Source: a virus. From it: a DNA stretch of 21,825 nucleotides. The notes beneath the pieces are model-generated. The model was given only the letters and a program-made list of their open reading frames with translations, did not search any database and was not told the DNA's origin. Location: positions 1 through 21,825 of the IMG/VR virus record IMGVR_UViG_3300006166_000210, one strand, 5' to 3'. This document shows, one piece after another, positions 1-6,242 of the stretch (positions are counted from its first letter, which is position 1; each line of letters starts with the position of its first letter). Position numbers and translations under genes: made by a program.

Positions 1-1
1 T

Positions 2-739
2 ATAATGTCGAAGCTTGAACATGCTAAGTATAGATTTGGATTCACTGGTACATTAGATGGTACACAGACTCATAAGTGGGTCTTAGAGGGATTGTTTGGT
101 CCAGCATATAAAGTAACTAAGACTGATGACTTAATGCAGAAGGGACATCTTGCAAAATTAGATATTACTTGTATTGTATTAAAGCATCCACCTAAAAAGT
201 TTGAAGTATTTGAAGATGAAGTTCAATATATTATAACTCATGATCAAAGAAATAACTTTATTAAAAATTTGGTAGTGGACTTAAAAGGTAATACTTTGGT
301 TTTATTCCAGAGAGTAGAAACTCATGGTTTACCTCTTTATGAATTGATTAACGATAATACAGTTCCAGGTAGAAAAGTATTTTTTGTTCATGGTGGAGTA
401 GGTACAGTAGAACGGGAAACCGTAAGAGAGATAGTTGAAAGAGAATCAAATGCAATCATTGTAGCATCTTATGGTGTGTTCTCAACAGGTATAAATATTA
501 GAAACCTGCATAATGTGGTTTTTGCTTCTCCCAGTAAATCTAGAATCCGTAATTTACAAAGTATTGGAAGGGTTTTGAGAAGAAGTAAAGATAAAACCAA
601 AGCAATGCTGTATGATATTTCTGATGACTGTACTCATAATTCTCAGAAAAATTACACATTAAATCACCTCATCGAACGAATCAAAATCTACAACGAAGAG
701 AAATTTAACTATGAGATTGTAAATGTAAATCTAAAGTAG
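2..739 (+). CDS. uvsW: UvsW-type recombination/late-replication DNA helicase, C-terminal part (5' end outside window)
   Basis: This is the C-terminal part of a superfamily 2 helicase. The frame is open to the window edge: codon ATA directly precedes the first ATG at 5, so the real start lies upstream and that ATG is an internal Met. Counting from it, TGT (motif III) is at residues 14-16, a motif V-like segment (VASYGVFSTGIN) at about 153-164 and motif VI (QSIGRVLRR) at 185-193. In T4, UvsW unwinds branched DNA and R-loops and helps shift replication from origin-dependent to recombination-dependent initiation. The Walker A and B motifs would be on the missing N-terminal side. The gene is followed after six bases by a small ORF with its own AGGA, so co-transcription is likely. 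The uvsW assignment agrees with the neighbouring 55-47-46 order. Confidence 0.9.
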   Translation: MMSKLEHAKYRFGFTGTLDGTQTHKWVLEGLFGPAYKVTKTDDLMQKGHLAKLDITCIVLKHPPKKFEVFEDEVQYIITHDQRNNFIKNLVVDLKGNTLVLFQRVETHGLPLYELINDNTVPGRKVFFVHGGVGTVERETVREIVERESNAIIVASYGVFSTGINIRNLHNVVFASPSKSRIRNLQSIGRVLRRSKDKTKAMLYDISDDCTHNSQKNYTLNHLIERIKIYNEEKFNYEIVNVNLK

Positions 740-745
740 GACTAT

Positions 746-1153
746 ATGGAAGACGATTTTTATGCCACTATTAAACTTAAATCTGGTGAGGAGATCTACA
801 CCAAAGTTTCTCCATGCTTTGAGAATAATAAAACAATCTTACTTGTAACAAATCCTATTACATTACAACAGATCAATGGACCAAGAGGTCTAACAGGATA
901 TAAGTTAGAACCTTGGTTAAAGACGACTAAAGATGATATATTTATTATTGATATGGAGAATGTATTGACTATGAGTGAGTCTAAAGATATTGAAATGATT
1001 ATGATGTATCAAGCATGGATAAGAGAATCTGCTGAGGACTTCCCTAAAGATCCTACTGGTACTAGAAAAAAAATTAATAGAAAGATGGGATATATTGCCA
1101 ATGTTAACGATACTAAAGAGATATTAGAAAAGCTCTTTAAAGATTCCCCTTGA
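746..1153 (+). CDS. Small conserved-looking beta-rich protein, possibly Sm-like (family copy 1 of 4)
   Basis: This encodes 135 aa of unknown function. AGGA at 738-741 precedes the ATG. The N-terminal ~80 residues follow a pattern that recurs in three other proteins of this window (starts 13515, 19806, 20151). The pattern is a KSGEEI-type turn between two strands, then V at the end of the second strand, an NP pair, an L-x-PW pair (EPW near residue 57), and a hydrophobic strand with 'ENVLTM' before the C-terminal helix. Alternating hydrophobic strands with a glycine turn resemble Sm/LSm small beta-barrels, but that is only inference from pattern. This copy has an extra basic and acidic helical C-terminus of about 50 residues. 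It lies between uvsW and gene 55 and could act in recombination or transcription, but no function can be assigned. Confidence 0.75.
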   Translation: MEDDFYATIKLKSGEEIYTKVSPCFENNKTILLVTNPITLQQINGPRGLTGYKLEPWLKTTKDDIFIIDMENVLTMSESKDIEMIMMYQAWIRESAEDFPKDPTGTRKKINRKMGYIANVNDTKEILEKLFKDSP

Positions 1154-1172
1154 ACCTCTACAAAGGTTATTT
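1153..1172 (+). terminator. Weak hairpin after the uvsW-distal ORF
   Basis: AACCT (1153-1157) can pair with AGGTT (1164-1168) across a 6-nt loop, followed by ATTTT. The stem is only five pairs, so termination would be weak at best. It sits in the 98-bp gap (1154-1251) that also carries the gene 55 promoter, which is a sensible place for a transcript boundary. Confidence 0.25.
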
Positions 1173-1198
1173 TACATGCGTATGAATACCTTGTCAAG

Positions 1199-1227
1199 TT
1201 GTCCAAACAATCTAGAGGTGCTATAAT
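1199..1227 (+). promoter_or_regulatory. Sigma-70-like promoter for gene 55
   Basis: TTGTCC (1199-1204) and TATAAT (1222-1227) are separated by 17 bp, matching the host primary-sigma promoter layout. The gp55 start codon is 30 nt past the start of the -10 box, giving a short leader with AAAGGAAAG as ribosome site. Transcription by unmodified host polymerase would make the late sigma factor before late genes are needed. Confidence 0.6.
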
Positions 1228-1251
1228 TACTTTAACACAAAGGAAAGTCGT

Positions 1252-1737
1252 ATGGCTGGTGTAACAAAAAGAAAAAGATCAGTTCATTATGTAAACAATA
1301 AAGAGTTTCTTGCTGCTTTAATTGCATACAAGAAAGATGTTGCTGAAGCAGAAGAACTAGGTAAAGATAAGCCTAGAATTACAAATTATCTTGGTGAGTG
1401 TTTTTTAAAGATTGCTACTCATTTATCGTTTAAACCAAACTTCGTTAATTACATCTTTAAGGATGATATGATCTCTGATGGAATCGAAAATTGCGTTCAA
1501 TATATACATAATTTTAATCCTGAGAAATCCCAGAATCCTTTTGCTTACTTTACGCAGATTATACATTATGCGTTTCTTAGAAGGATACAAAAGGAGAAGA
1601 AGCAATTAGAGATCAAGAATAAGATTCTTGAAAAGACTGGATATGATGAAGTCTTTTATGATGATAATAATGATGGTGGAAATTATTCTGATTATAATAG
1701 TATCAAAGATCAAATTCATTCTAAATCTAGATCCTAA
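1252..1737 (+). CDS. 55: Late-transcription sigma factor gp55
   Basis: This encodes 161 aa and resembles T4 gp55 (185 aa), the divergent sigma subunit that directs host RNA polymerase to late promoters. Shared signatures include YVNNKEFL at residues 13-20, a DDMISDGIE segment near 71-79, HNF with NPFAYFTQ near 86-102, and RRIQKEKK near 110-117. These correspond to the sigma region-2-like part that reads the -10 element. A ribosome site (AAGGAAAG) and its own promoter precede the gene. T4 gp55 ends in a short hydrophobic tail that binds the sliding clamp gp45. Here the C-terminus is acidic and then polar, with no obvious equivalent. The downstream order (small ORF, 47, 46) matches the T4-like pattern and supports the call. 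Confidence 0.93.
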   Translation: MAGVTKRKRSVHYVNNKEFLAALIAYKKDVAEAEELGKDKPRITNYLGECFLKIATHLSFKPNFVNYIFKDDMISDGIENCVQYIHNFNPEKSQNPFAYFTQIIHYAFLRRIQKEKKQLEIKNKILEKTGYDEVFYDDNNDGGNYSDYNSIKDQIHSKSRS

Positions 1738-1916
1738 TGATATTAAAACAAGAAGTCATTGAGAAAATTCAATTGGCAATGCTACACACCAAAAAGAATG
1801 GTGATATGAATTGGTTGGATGGTGATGAGATTGATGTTTGTCTTGCTGGTACATTTGCTGGTGACAAATTTATTACTATAATTAATAGGACTCGCAGCAA
1901 CACGACTAAAAAATGA
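1737..1916 (+). CDS. Small hypothetical protein between genes 55 and 47 (59 aa)
   Basis: The start ATG shares its A with the gp55 stop (TAATG) and the stop overlaps the gp47 start (ATGA), so the frame exactly fills the gap between two known genes. That linkage is typical of translational coupling and is the main reason to call it real. The protein begins MILKQEVIEK, has a possible amphipathic N-terminal helix, then an acidic loop (NWLDGDEID), a short beta-like stretch (FITIIN) and a basic polar tail. I recognise no family. It could be an accessory factor for the nuclease or simply a small early protein. Confidence 0.65.
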   Translation: MILKQEVIEKIQLAMLHTKKNGDMNWLDGDEIDVCLAGTFAGDKFITIINRTRSNTTKK

Positions 1917-2947
1917 AGGTTGCCATCATAACCGATCAGCATTTTGGTGCTCGTAAGAATTCCAAATTGTTCCACGACTATTTTTTAAAGTTCTATAATG
2001 ATGTATTCTTTCCTACCATAGAGGAGCGTGGGATTGATACTATTATTGATATGGGAGATACCTTTGATAATAGAAAGGGTATTGATTTTGCTGCCTTAGA
2101 TTGGTCAAAGAAAAATTATTATGATAAGTTAAGTCACTGTAAGATACATACTATAGTTGGTAATCATACTGCATATTATAAGAATACTAATACTGTTAAT
2201 GCTATAGATTTATTGTTACGTGAATATGATAATATAATTTGTTATTCGGAAGCAACTGAAACAAAGTTTGGAAGGTTAAAGGTTTTATTTGTCCCTTGGA
2301 TGAATAGTGAGAATGAGCAGAGCACCCTTACTAAGATTGCTAAATCAAAAGCAAAGATGGTTATGGGTCATTTAGAAATTAATGGATTTACTGCCACCCG
2401 TGGTCACGTAATGATGGATGGATATGAATCTAATATATTTGATAAGTTTGCAAAAGTATTTTCTGGTCATTATCATACGAGATCTAATAATGGAAAGATT
2501 TATTACTTAGGTAATCCATATGAAATGTTTGCTAATGATACTGGAGATGATAGAGGATTCCATATTTTTGATACAGAGACTTTAGAGACTGAAGAGATAC
2601 GAAATCCTTATAGATTATTCCATACAATAACTTATGAAGATAATGATCATCAGACATTTGATGGTAGACAATTTAAGGATAAGATAGTAAAATTATTGGT
2701 AAAGAAGAAGTCTTTTCCTAAGAAGTTTGATCAATTTGTAGATAAGTTATATGCCGCAGATGTTGCTGAACTTAAGATCATTGAAAACTTCCAAGAAGAA
2801 ATAGATCATGACAACATTGATATAGAATCTGAAGATACAATCTCCCTATTGAATAGGTATGTTGAGGAATCTGACTCTAATATTAATAAGTCTCAGATTC
2901 AGAGTCTAATTCAGGACATCTATAAAGAGGCATGTGAATTAGTCTAA
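1913..2947 (+). CDS. 47: Recombination endonuclease subunit gp47 (SbcD/Mre11-type)
   Basis: This is a calcineurin-like metallophosphoesterase of 344 aa, close to the T4 gp47 length. Metal-ligand motifs appear in order: D8-Q-H10, GD at 48-49, GNH at 83-85, GH at 152-153 and GHYH at 185-188. The usual first motif is D-x-H, and here x is Gln. With gp46 it forms the Mre11/Rad50-like complex that resects DNA ends for recombination-dependent replication and helps degrade host DNA. The start overlaps the preceding small ORF by 4 nt (ATGA), and the stop is shared with the next start (TAATG). A DUF3110-like gene separates it from gene 46. Confidence 0.95.
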   Translation: MKVAIITDQHFGARKNSKLFHDYFLKFYNDVFFPTIEERGIDTIIDMGDTFDNRKGIDFAALDWSKKNYYDKLSHCKIHTIVGNHTAYYKNTNTVNAIDLLLREYDNIICYSEATETKFGRLKVLFVPWMNSENEQSTLTKIAKSKAKMVMGHLEINGFTATRGHVMMDGYESNIFDKFAKVFSGHYHTRSNNGKIYYLGNPYEMFANDTGDDRGFHIFDTETLETEEIRNPYRLFHTITYEDNDHQTFDGRQFKDKIVKLLVKKKSFPKKFDQFVDKLYAADVAELKIIENFQEEIDHDNIDIESEDTISLLNRYVEESDSNINKSQIQSLIQDIYKEACELV

Positions 2948-3216
2948 TGTACATTCTTACTTTAGAAGGTCGAGAGGACCAAGGAGCATACTCTGTTACA
3001 AATGAAGAAGGGAGACAAGTTCTCTATCTTTTTGAACAGGAGGATGATTGTGATAGATTTGCTATGATGTTAGAGGAGAGGGAAACAATTCCTGAATTAA
3101 ATGTCTTAGAGGTTGATGACAATCTAATTGTTAAAACTTGCCAACTGCATGGTTATGAATATGCAGTCATTACTAAAAATGATCTTGTGATACCACCTGA
3201 CGATGATAACATTTAA
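2947..3216 (+). CDS. DUF3110-like small protein between gp47 and gp46
   Basis: This encodes 89 acidic residues. The layout fits the DUF3110 family of cyanobacteria and cyanophages: an N-terminal strand (MYILTLEG), a 'GAYSV' segment, a hydrophobic strand ending in LF, an acidic E-x-DD-x-x-RFA helix, then GYEYAVI and a proline-rich end. The molecular role of that family is not known. The gene starts on the stop of gp47 and overlaps gene 46 by 14 nt, so its synthesis is probably coupled to the nuclease subunits. It might modulate the gp46/47 complex, which is speculative. The family name comes from memory of the pattern and would need a profile search. Confidence 0.7.
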   Translation: MYILTLEGREDQGAYSVTNEEGRQVLYLFEQEDDCDRFAMMLEERETIPELNVLEVDDNLIVKTCQLHGYEYAVITKNDLVIPPDDDNI

Positions 3217-4918
3217 ATCTATTAAATATAAAAATTTTCTTAGTACTGGTAATCAATTCACCGAAATTAATTTTAATGGATCTGCCTTCAATACTTTAAT
3301 TGTTGGTAATAATGGTGCGGGTAAATCTACAATATTAGATGCTTTAACATTCTCTTTGTTTGGTAAGTCATATAGGGGTGTTACTAAAAGTCTTCTTGTA
3401 AATTCAGTGAATGAGAAGGATACTATAGTAGAGGTAAATTTTCTTATTGGTACAGTTAAATGGAGAATTGTAAGAGGTATTAAACCTAATAAATTTGAGA
3501 TTTATAAAAATGATGAACAGTTAAATCAAGATTCTCATGCAAATGCACAGCAGACTTGGTTAGAGAATGTAGTTCTTAAGATGAATTACAAGTCATTTAC
3601 ACAGATCGTTATTCTTGGTAGTAGTAACTTTGTTCCTTTTATGCAACTTAGTGCTCCTAATAGGAGAGAAGTTATTGAAGATATTTTAGATATTAAAATT
3701 TTCTCTTCAATGAATAGTATTCTTAAAGAGAAGGTTAAAGGTGTAAGAGAATCTATAAGAGAACTTGAATTTAAAAAGATAACCCTTGAAGAGAAGTATG
3801 AGATGCAGCAATCTTTTATAGATGAGATTGAAGCATTAGGTAAGAAGGATATTAATAACAAGAAGAAGAATATTAAAGAGTTAATCGGTGAGCAAGATAA
3901 GTTGTTAGAAGAAGAAAAACAACTTGAAGAGTTGTTAAGTAATAAGAATAAAGAGGTTGTAGAATACTCTGGATCTAAAGCAAAACTTAAGAAGTTAGGG
4001 AATCTCAAAGGTAAATTAGGTCAGAAAGTAGCGACCATTACTAAAGAGCATAAGTTCTTCACAGGCAATACAGTTTGTCCTACATGTACCCAAGACATTG
4101 AAGAGACCTTCAGGATAAATAAAATTGCGGACTCCCAAAATAAAGCAAAAGAGTTGCAATCAGGTTATAAAGAACTTGAAGAAGCAATTAAAGAGGAAGA
4201 GTTGAGGGAGTCCACATTCATTACTTTATCAGAAGAGGTTACTAATCTAACGCATGGCATTTCTCAAGTTAATACAAAGGTCTCTGGTTACCAAAGACAA
4301 GTCCGAGATCTTGAACAGGAAATTCAAACTATTACCACTCAACTTGAAGATAGAAATATTGAACATGAGAAGCTAACAGATTTTAAACAGCAATTTGAAC
4401 TTGCTTGCGCTAGTGCAGAATCCAAGAAAGATGATATAATAAAATTTGACTTCGTATCAGATCTCCTGAAGGATGGTGGTGTTAAAACCAAAATCATCAG
4501 GAAGTATCTTCCATTGATTAATCAACAAGTCAATAGATACCTCCAGATGATGGAGTTCTATATTAATTTCTCATTGGATGAAGAATTCAATGAGTCTATT
4601 AGATCTCCTATTCAGGAGGATTTTTCTTATGCTTCTTTTTCTGAAGGTGAGAAAATGAGAATTGACTTAGCACTCTTGTTTACTTGGCGAGAAGTTGCTA
4701 AAATAAAAAACTCACTTAACTGTAATTTGATTATCTTTGATGAGACTTTTGATTCTTCCTTAGATGGATTTGGAACTGAAGAATTTTTGAAGATAATTAG
4801 ATACGTTGTTAAGGACGCTAATGTCTTTGTAATCTCTCATAAGGAGGGTTTACAAGATAAGTTCACCAACGTAATTAGATTTGAAAAAATTAAAGGATTC
4901 AGCAGGATGACATCATGA
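3203..4918 (+). CDS. 46: Recombination endonuclease subunit gp46 (SbcC/Rad50-type ATPase)
   Basis: This 571-aa ABC-type ATPase is interrupted by coiled coils. Walker A (GNNGAGKST) is at residues 35-43, a Q-loop-like region follows near 130-150, and long charged helices span about 170-400 with a CPTC zinc hook at 292-295 in their middle. The ABC signature (FSEGEK) is near 479-484 and Walker B (LIIFDE) at 509-514. The protein pairs with gp47, using ATP and hook-mediated dimerisation to regulate DNA end resection. The length is close to T4 gp46. It overlaps the preceding ORF by 14 nt and the following epimerase by 4 nt (ATGA), so it lies inside one long operon. Confidence 0.96.
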   Translation: MITFKSIKYKNFLSTGNQFTEINFNGSAFNTLIVGNNGAGKSTILDALTFSLFGKSYRGVTKSLLVNSVNEKDTIVEVNFLIGTVKWRIVRGIKPNKFEIYKNDEQLNQDSHANAQQTWLENVVLKMNYKSFTQIVILGSSNFVPFMQLSAPNRREVIEDILDIKIFSSMNSILKEKVKGVRESIRELEFKKITLEEKYEMQQSFIDEIEALGKKDINNKKKNIKELIGEQDKLLEEEKQLEELLSNKNKEVVEYSGSKAKLKKLGNLKGKLGQKVATITKEHKFFTGNTVCPTCTQDIEETFRINKIADSQNKAKELQSGYKELEEAIKEEELRESTFITLSEEVTNLTHGISQVNTKVSGYQRQVRDLEQEIQTITTQLEDRNIEHEKLTDFKQQFELACASAESKKDDIIKFDFVSDLLKDGGVKTKIIRKYLPLINQQVNRYLQMMEFYINFSLDEEFNESIRSPIQEDFSYASFSEGEKMRIDLALLFTWREVAKIKNSLNCNLIIFDETFDSSLDGFGTEEFLKIIRYVVKDANVFVISHKEGLQDKFTNVIRFEKIKGFSRMTS

Positions 4919-5823
4919 CAAAATCATTAGTAACTGGAGGAGCAGGATTCATAGGATCAAACCTCGTAGATAAACTTCTTGAGATGGGACACCAGGTAGT
5001 CTGTATAGACAATGAATACTCGGATGCCCATGATCATTTTTATTGGAACGATAAAGCAGATAACCACAAGTTTGATATTTGTGATTATGAGAATACTCGC
5101 CCGTTATATGACGGTGTAGATTATGTGTTCCATATTGCAGCAGAAGCAAGAATTCAACCAGCAATAGAGAACCCGATTAGAGCAGTTCAAATAAATTCTG
5201 TAGGAACCTGTACAGTGCTTCAGTGTGCTAGAGAGGCAGGTGTTAAGAAGGTGATGTATTCATCCACTTCATCTGCTTATGGTATGAATAAAGTACCAAA
5301 TTCAGAATGTCAATCTGATGATTGTTTGAATCCTTATTCAGTATCTAAGGTGAATGGTGAGAAGTTATGTACGATGTATACAGACCTCTTTGGTCTTAAG
5401 ACTGTTATTTTTAGATACTTTAATGTATATGGAGAACGTCAACCACTAAGAGGACAGTATGCTCCTGTTATTGGTATCTTCCTACGTCAACTGGCAGCAG
5501 GTGAGAAGTTAACTATTGTGGGTGATGGTGAGCAACGTAGAGACTTTACTCATGTATCAGATGTAGTACAGGCAAATTATCTTGCTGCTATTACTGATGT
5601 TGATGATGAGTATTATGGATGTATCTACAATGTAGGTAATGGTAAGAATTATTCTGTCAATGAAGTTGCAAGAATGATTACTTGTTTAGATAGTAGATTA
5701 ACATATATACCTGAGAGACCTGGTGAAGCAAGAGAGACACTTGCACAGAATACTCTTCTGAGACTTATCTTCGGGTGGAGACAAACTGTAGAACTGGAGG
5801 ATTGGATTAGTGGACAAAGATGA
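4915..5823 (+). CDS. NAD-dependent nucleotide-sugar epimerase/dehydratase (extended SDR)
   Basis: This 302-aa extended short-chain dehydrogenase has a glycine-rich NAD site TGGAGFIGS at 7-15, D32 where an adenine-ribose acidic residue is expected, and an HIAAEA segment near 73-78. The catalytic set is T118 (in SSTSSAYG), Y141 and K145 (YxxxK). The C-terminal sugar-nucleotide region has RYFNVYGERQ, an RDFTHVSD stretch and YNVGNG, and ends with RPGEAR and a GW motif. The closest families are UDP-glucose/UDP-GlcNAc 4-epimerases, and the exact substrate cannot be read from the sequence. It would act in the cytoplasm to supply a modified sugar for host surface glycans or phage glycosylation. No glycosyltransferase is next to it in this window. 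It follows gene 46 with an ATGA overlap and is an accessory insertion relative to the T4 order. Confidence 0.9.
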   Translation: MTKSLVTGGAGFIGSNLVDKLLEMGHQVVCIDNEYSDAHDHFYWNDKADNHKFDICDYENTRPLYDGVDYVFHIAAEARIQPAIENPIRAVQINSVGTCTVLQCAREAGVKKVMYSSTSSAYGMNKVPNSECQSDDCLNPYSVSKVNGEKLCTMYTDLFGLKTVIFRYFNVYGERQPLRGQYAPVIGIFLRQLAAGEKLTIVGDGEQRRDFTHVSDVVQANYLAAITDVDDEYYGCIYNVGNGKNYSVNEVARMITCLDSRLTYIPERPGEARETLAQNTLLRLIFGWRQTVELEDWISGQR

Positions 5824-6034
5824 TTCCAATTGGCGGCAGGAGATGAAGGCATATACCACTAGCAGGTATGAGTTAGATCTACTTGATAATGGTCCTAAGA
5901 GTCTTGCTCAATCTTGGATGATGGGTGCATTGCACAACAAATGGAAGAAGATCTATGGTATAGTAGATCCTGAACCCCCTGATTGTTCATCCAATCTTAA
6001 GGACTCACTTAAAAAGTTCGATGACATTACCTAA
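5810..6034 (+). CDS. Small hypothetical protein, probable GTG start (74 aa)
   Basis: GTG at 5810 is preceded by GGAGG (5796-5800) with 9 nt spacing. That decides the start over the in-frame ATG at 5843, which has AGGAG immediately against it and no proper spacing. The frame overlaps the epimerase by 14 nt and the next ORF by another 14 nt. The protein is rich in Trp, Lys and Asp, with a predicted helical centre (SLAQSWMMGALHNKWKKIY) and a proline-rich acidic end (DPEPPD). There is no membrane segment or known motif and the function is unknown. The good ribosome site and tiling between neighbours support a real gene. Confidence 0.7.
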   Translation: MDKDDSNWRQEMKAYTTSRYELDLLDNGPKSLAQSWMMGALHNKWKKIYGIVDPEPPDCSSNLKDSLKKFDDIT

Positions 6035-6242
6035 CTGGCAACACAATTCGGGCAAAGAACCGAAGCGAACGCTTAAACCTCAAGCGTTACGCAGTGCAAG
6101 AGAACGACGTAGACAGTTAAAAAAGCGTCTACTTAATACCTCTTCCCCACGGAAGGGGTTTTATAATGTGTACATACAAGAGGAAGCACATGACAGTCAA
6201 TCTAGAAATCAAAGGTCAGTTAGCAAAATTGCTTGCTACTGA
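6021..6242 (+). CDS. Small basic hypothetical protein overlapping a terminator and the next gene
   Basis: This encodes 73 aa starting within the last 14 nt of the previous ORF. The first ~40 residues are strongly basic (RSARERRRQLKKR), which suggests nucleic-acid binding, and the last ~30 look like random coil. The ORF runs through a strong hairpin terminator (6138-6162) and 53 nt into the VWA gene. Transcripts that stop at the terminator would therefore lack a stop codon for this frame. The basic N-terminal part may be the genuine conserved portion, with the tail being read-through coding. I do not recognise it and rate it as a probable but uncertain gene. Confidence 0.5.
   Translation: MTLPNWQHNSGKEPKRTLKPQALRSARERRRQLKKRLLNTSSPRKGFYNVYIQEEAHDSQSRNQRSVSKIACY
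6068..6132 (+). repeat. Two inverted repeats just upstream of the terminator
   Basis: AACGCTT (6068-6074) pairs with AAGCGTT (6082-6088) over a 7-nt loop. GTAGAC (6109-6114) pairs with GTCTAC (6127-6132) over a 12-nt loop. With the terminator hairpin at 6138-6159 they form three successive stems in about 90 nt. The stretch is richer in CG dinucleotides than its surroundings. It lies within the basic 73-aa ORF, so the pairing may partly reflect coding, but it could also give a structured transcript 3' end. Confidence 0.45.
6138..6162 (+). terminator. Rho-independent terminator
   Basis: ACCTCTTCC (6138-6146) pairs with GGAAGGGGT (6151-6159): nine pairs including one T-G, with loop CCAC, followed by TTT and AT-rich DNA. 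It would end the 55-47-46-epimerase transcript. The T-run merges directly into the TATAAT of the next promoter. Confidence 0.75.
6162..6167 (+). promoter_or_regulatory. -10-only promoter candidate for the VWA gene
   Basis: TATAAT lies 28 nt before the ATG at 6190, in the same position as other TATAAT boxes here (27-30 nt before ATG at 1252, 8602 and 16221). No -35 match lies 16-18 bp upstream, where the terminator stem sits. This could be a phage-specific class needing an activator or gp55-type sigma. It also argues that the ATG at 6166, which lies inside the box, is not the start. Confidence 0.45.

Noticed and set aside
490-497. TATAAATA, the T4 late promoter octamer, inside uvsW
   Set aside because: About two chance copies per strand are expected in AT-rich DNA of this size, and no gene starts nearby.
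1191-1196. TTGTCA as the -35 box for gene 55
   Set aside because: Spacing to TATAAT would be 25 bp. TTGTCC at 1199 gives the normal 17 bp.
3586-4008. 140-aa minus-strand open frame within gene 46
   Set aside because: It is Leu/Ser-rich antisense of coiled-coil codons, a composition artefact like other minus-strand frames here.
6166-6189. Upstream ATG giving a longer VWA protein (MCTYKRKH...)
   Set aside because: It lies in the TATAAT box and right after the terminator, without a ribosome site. The ATG at 6190 has AGAGGAAG at good distance.
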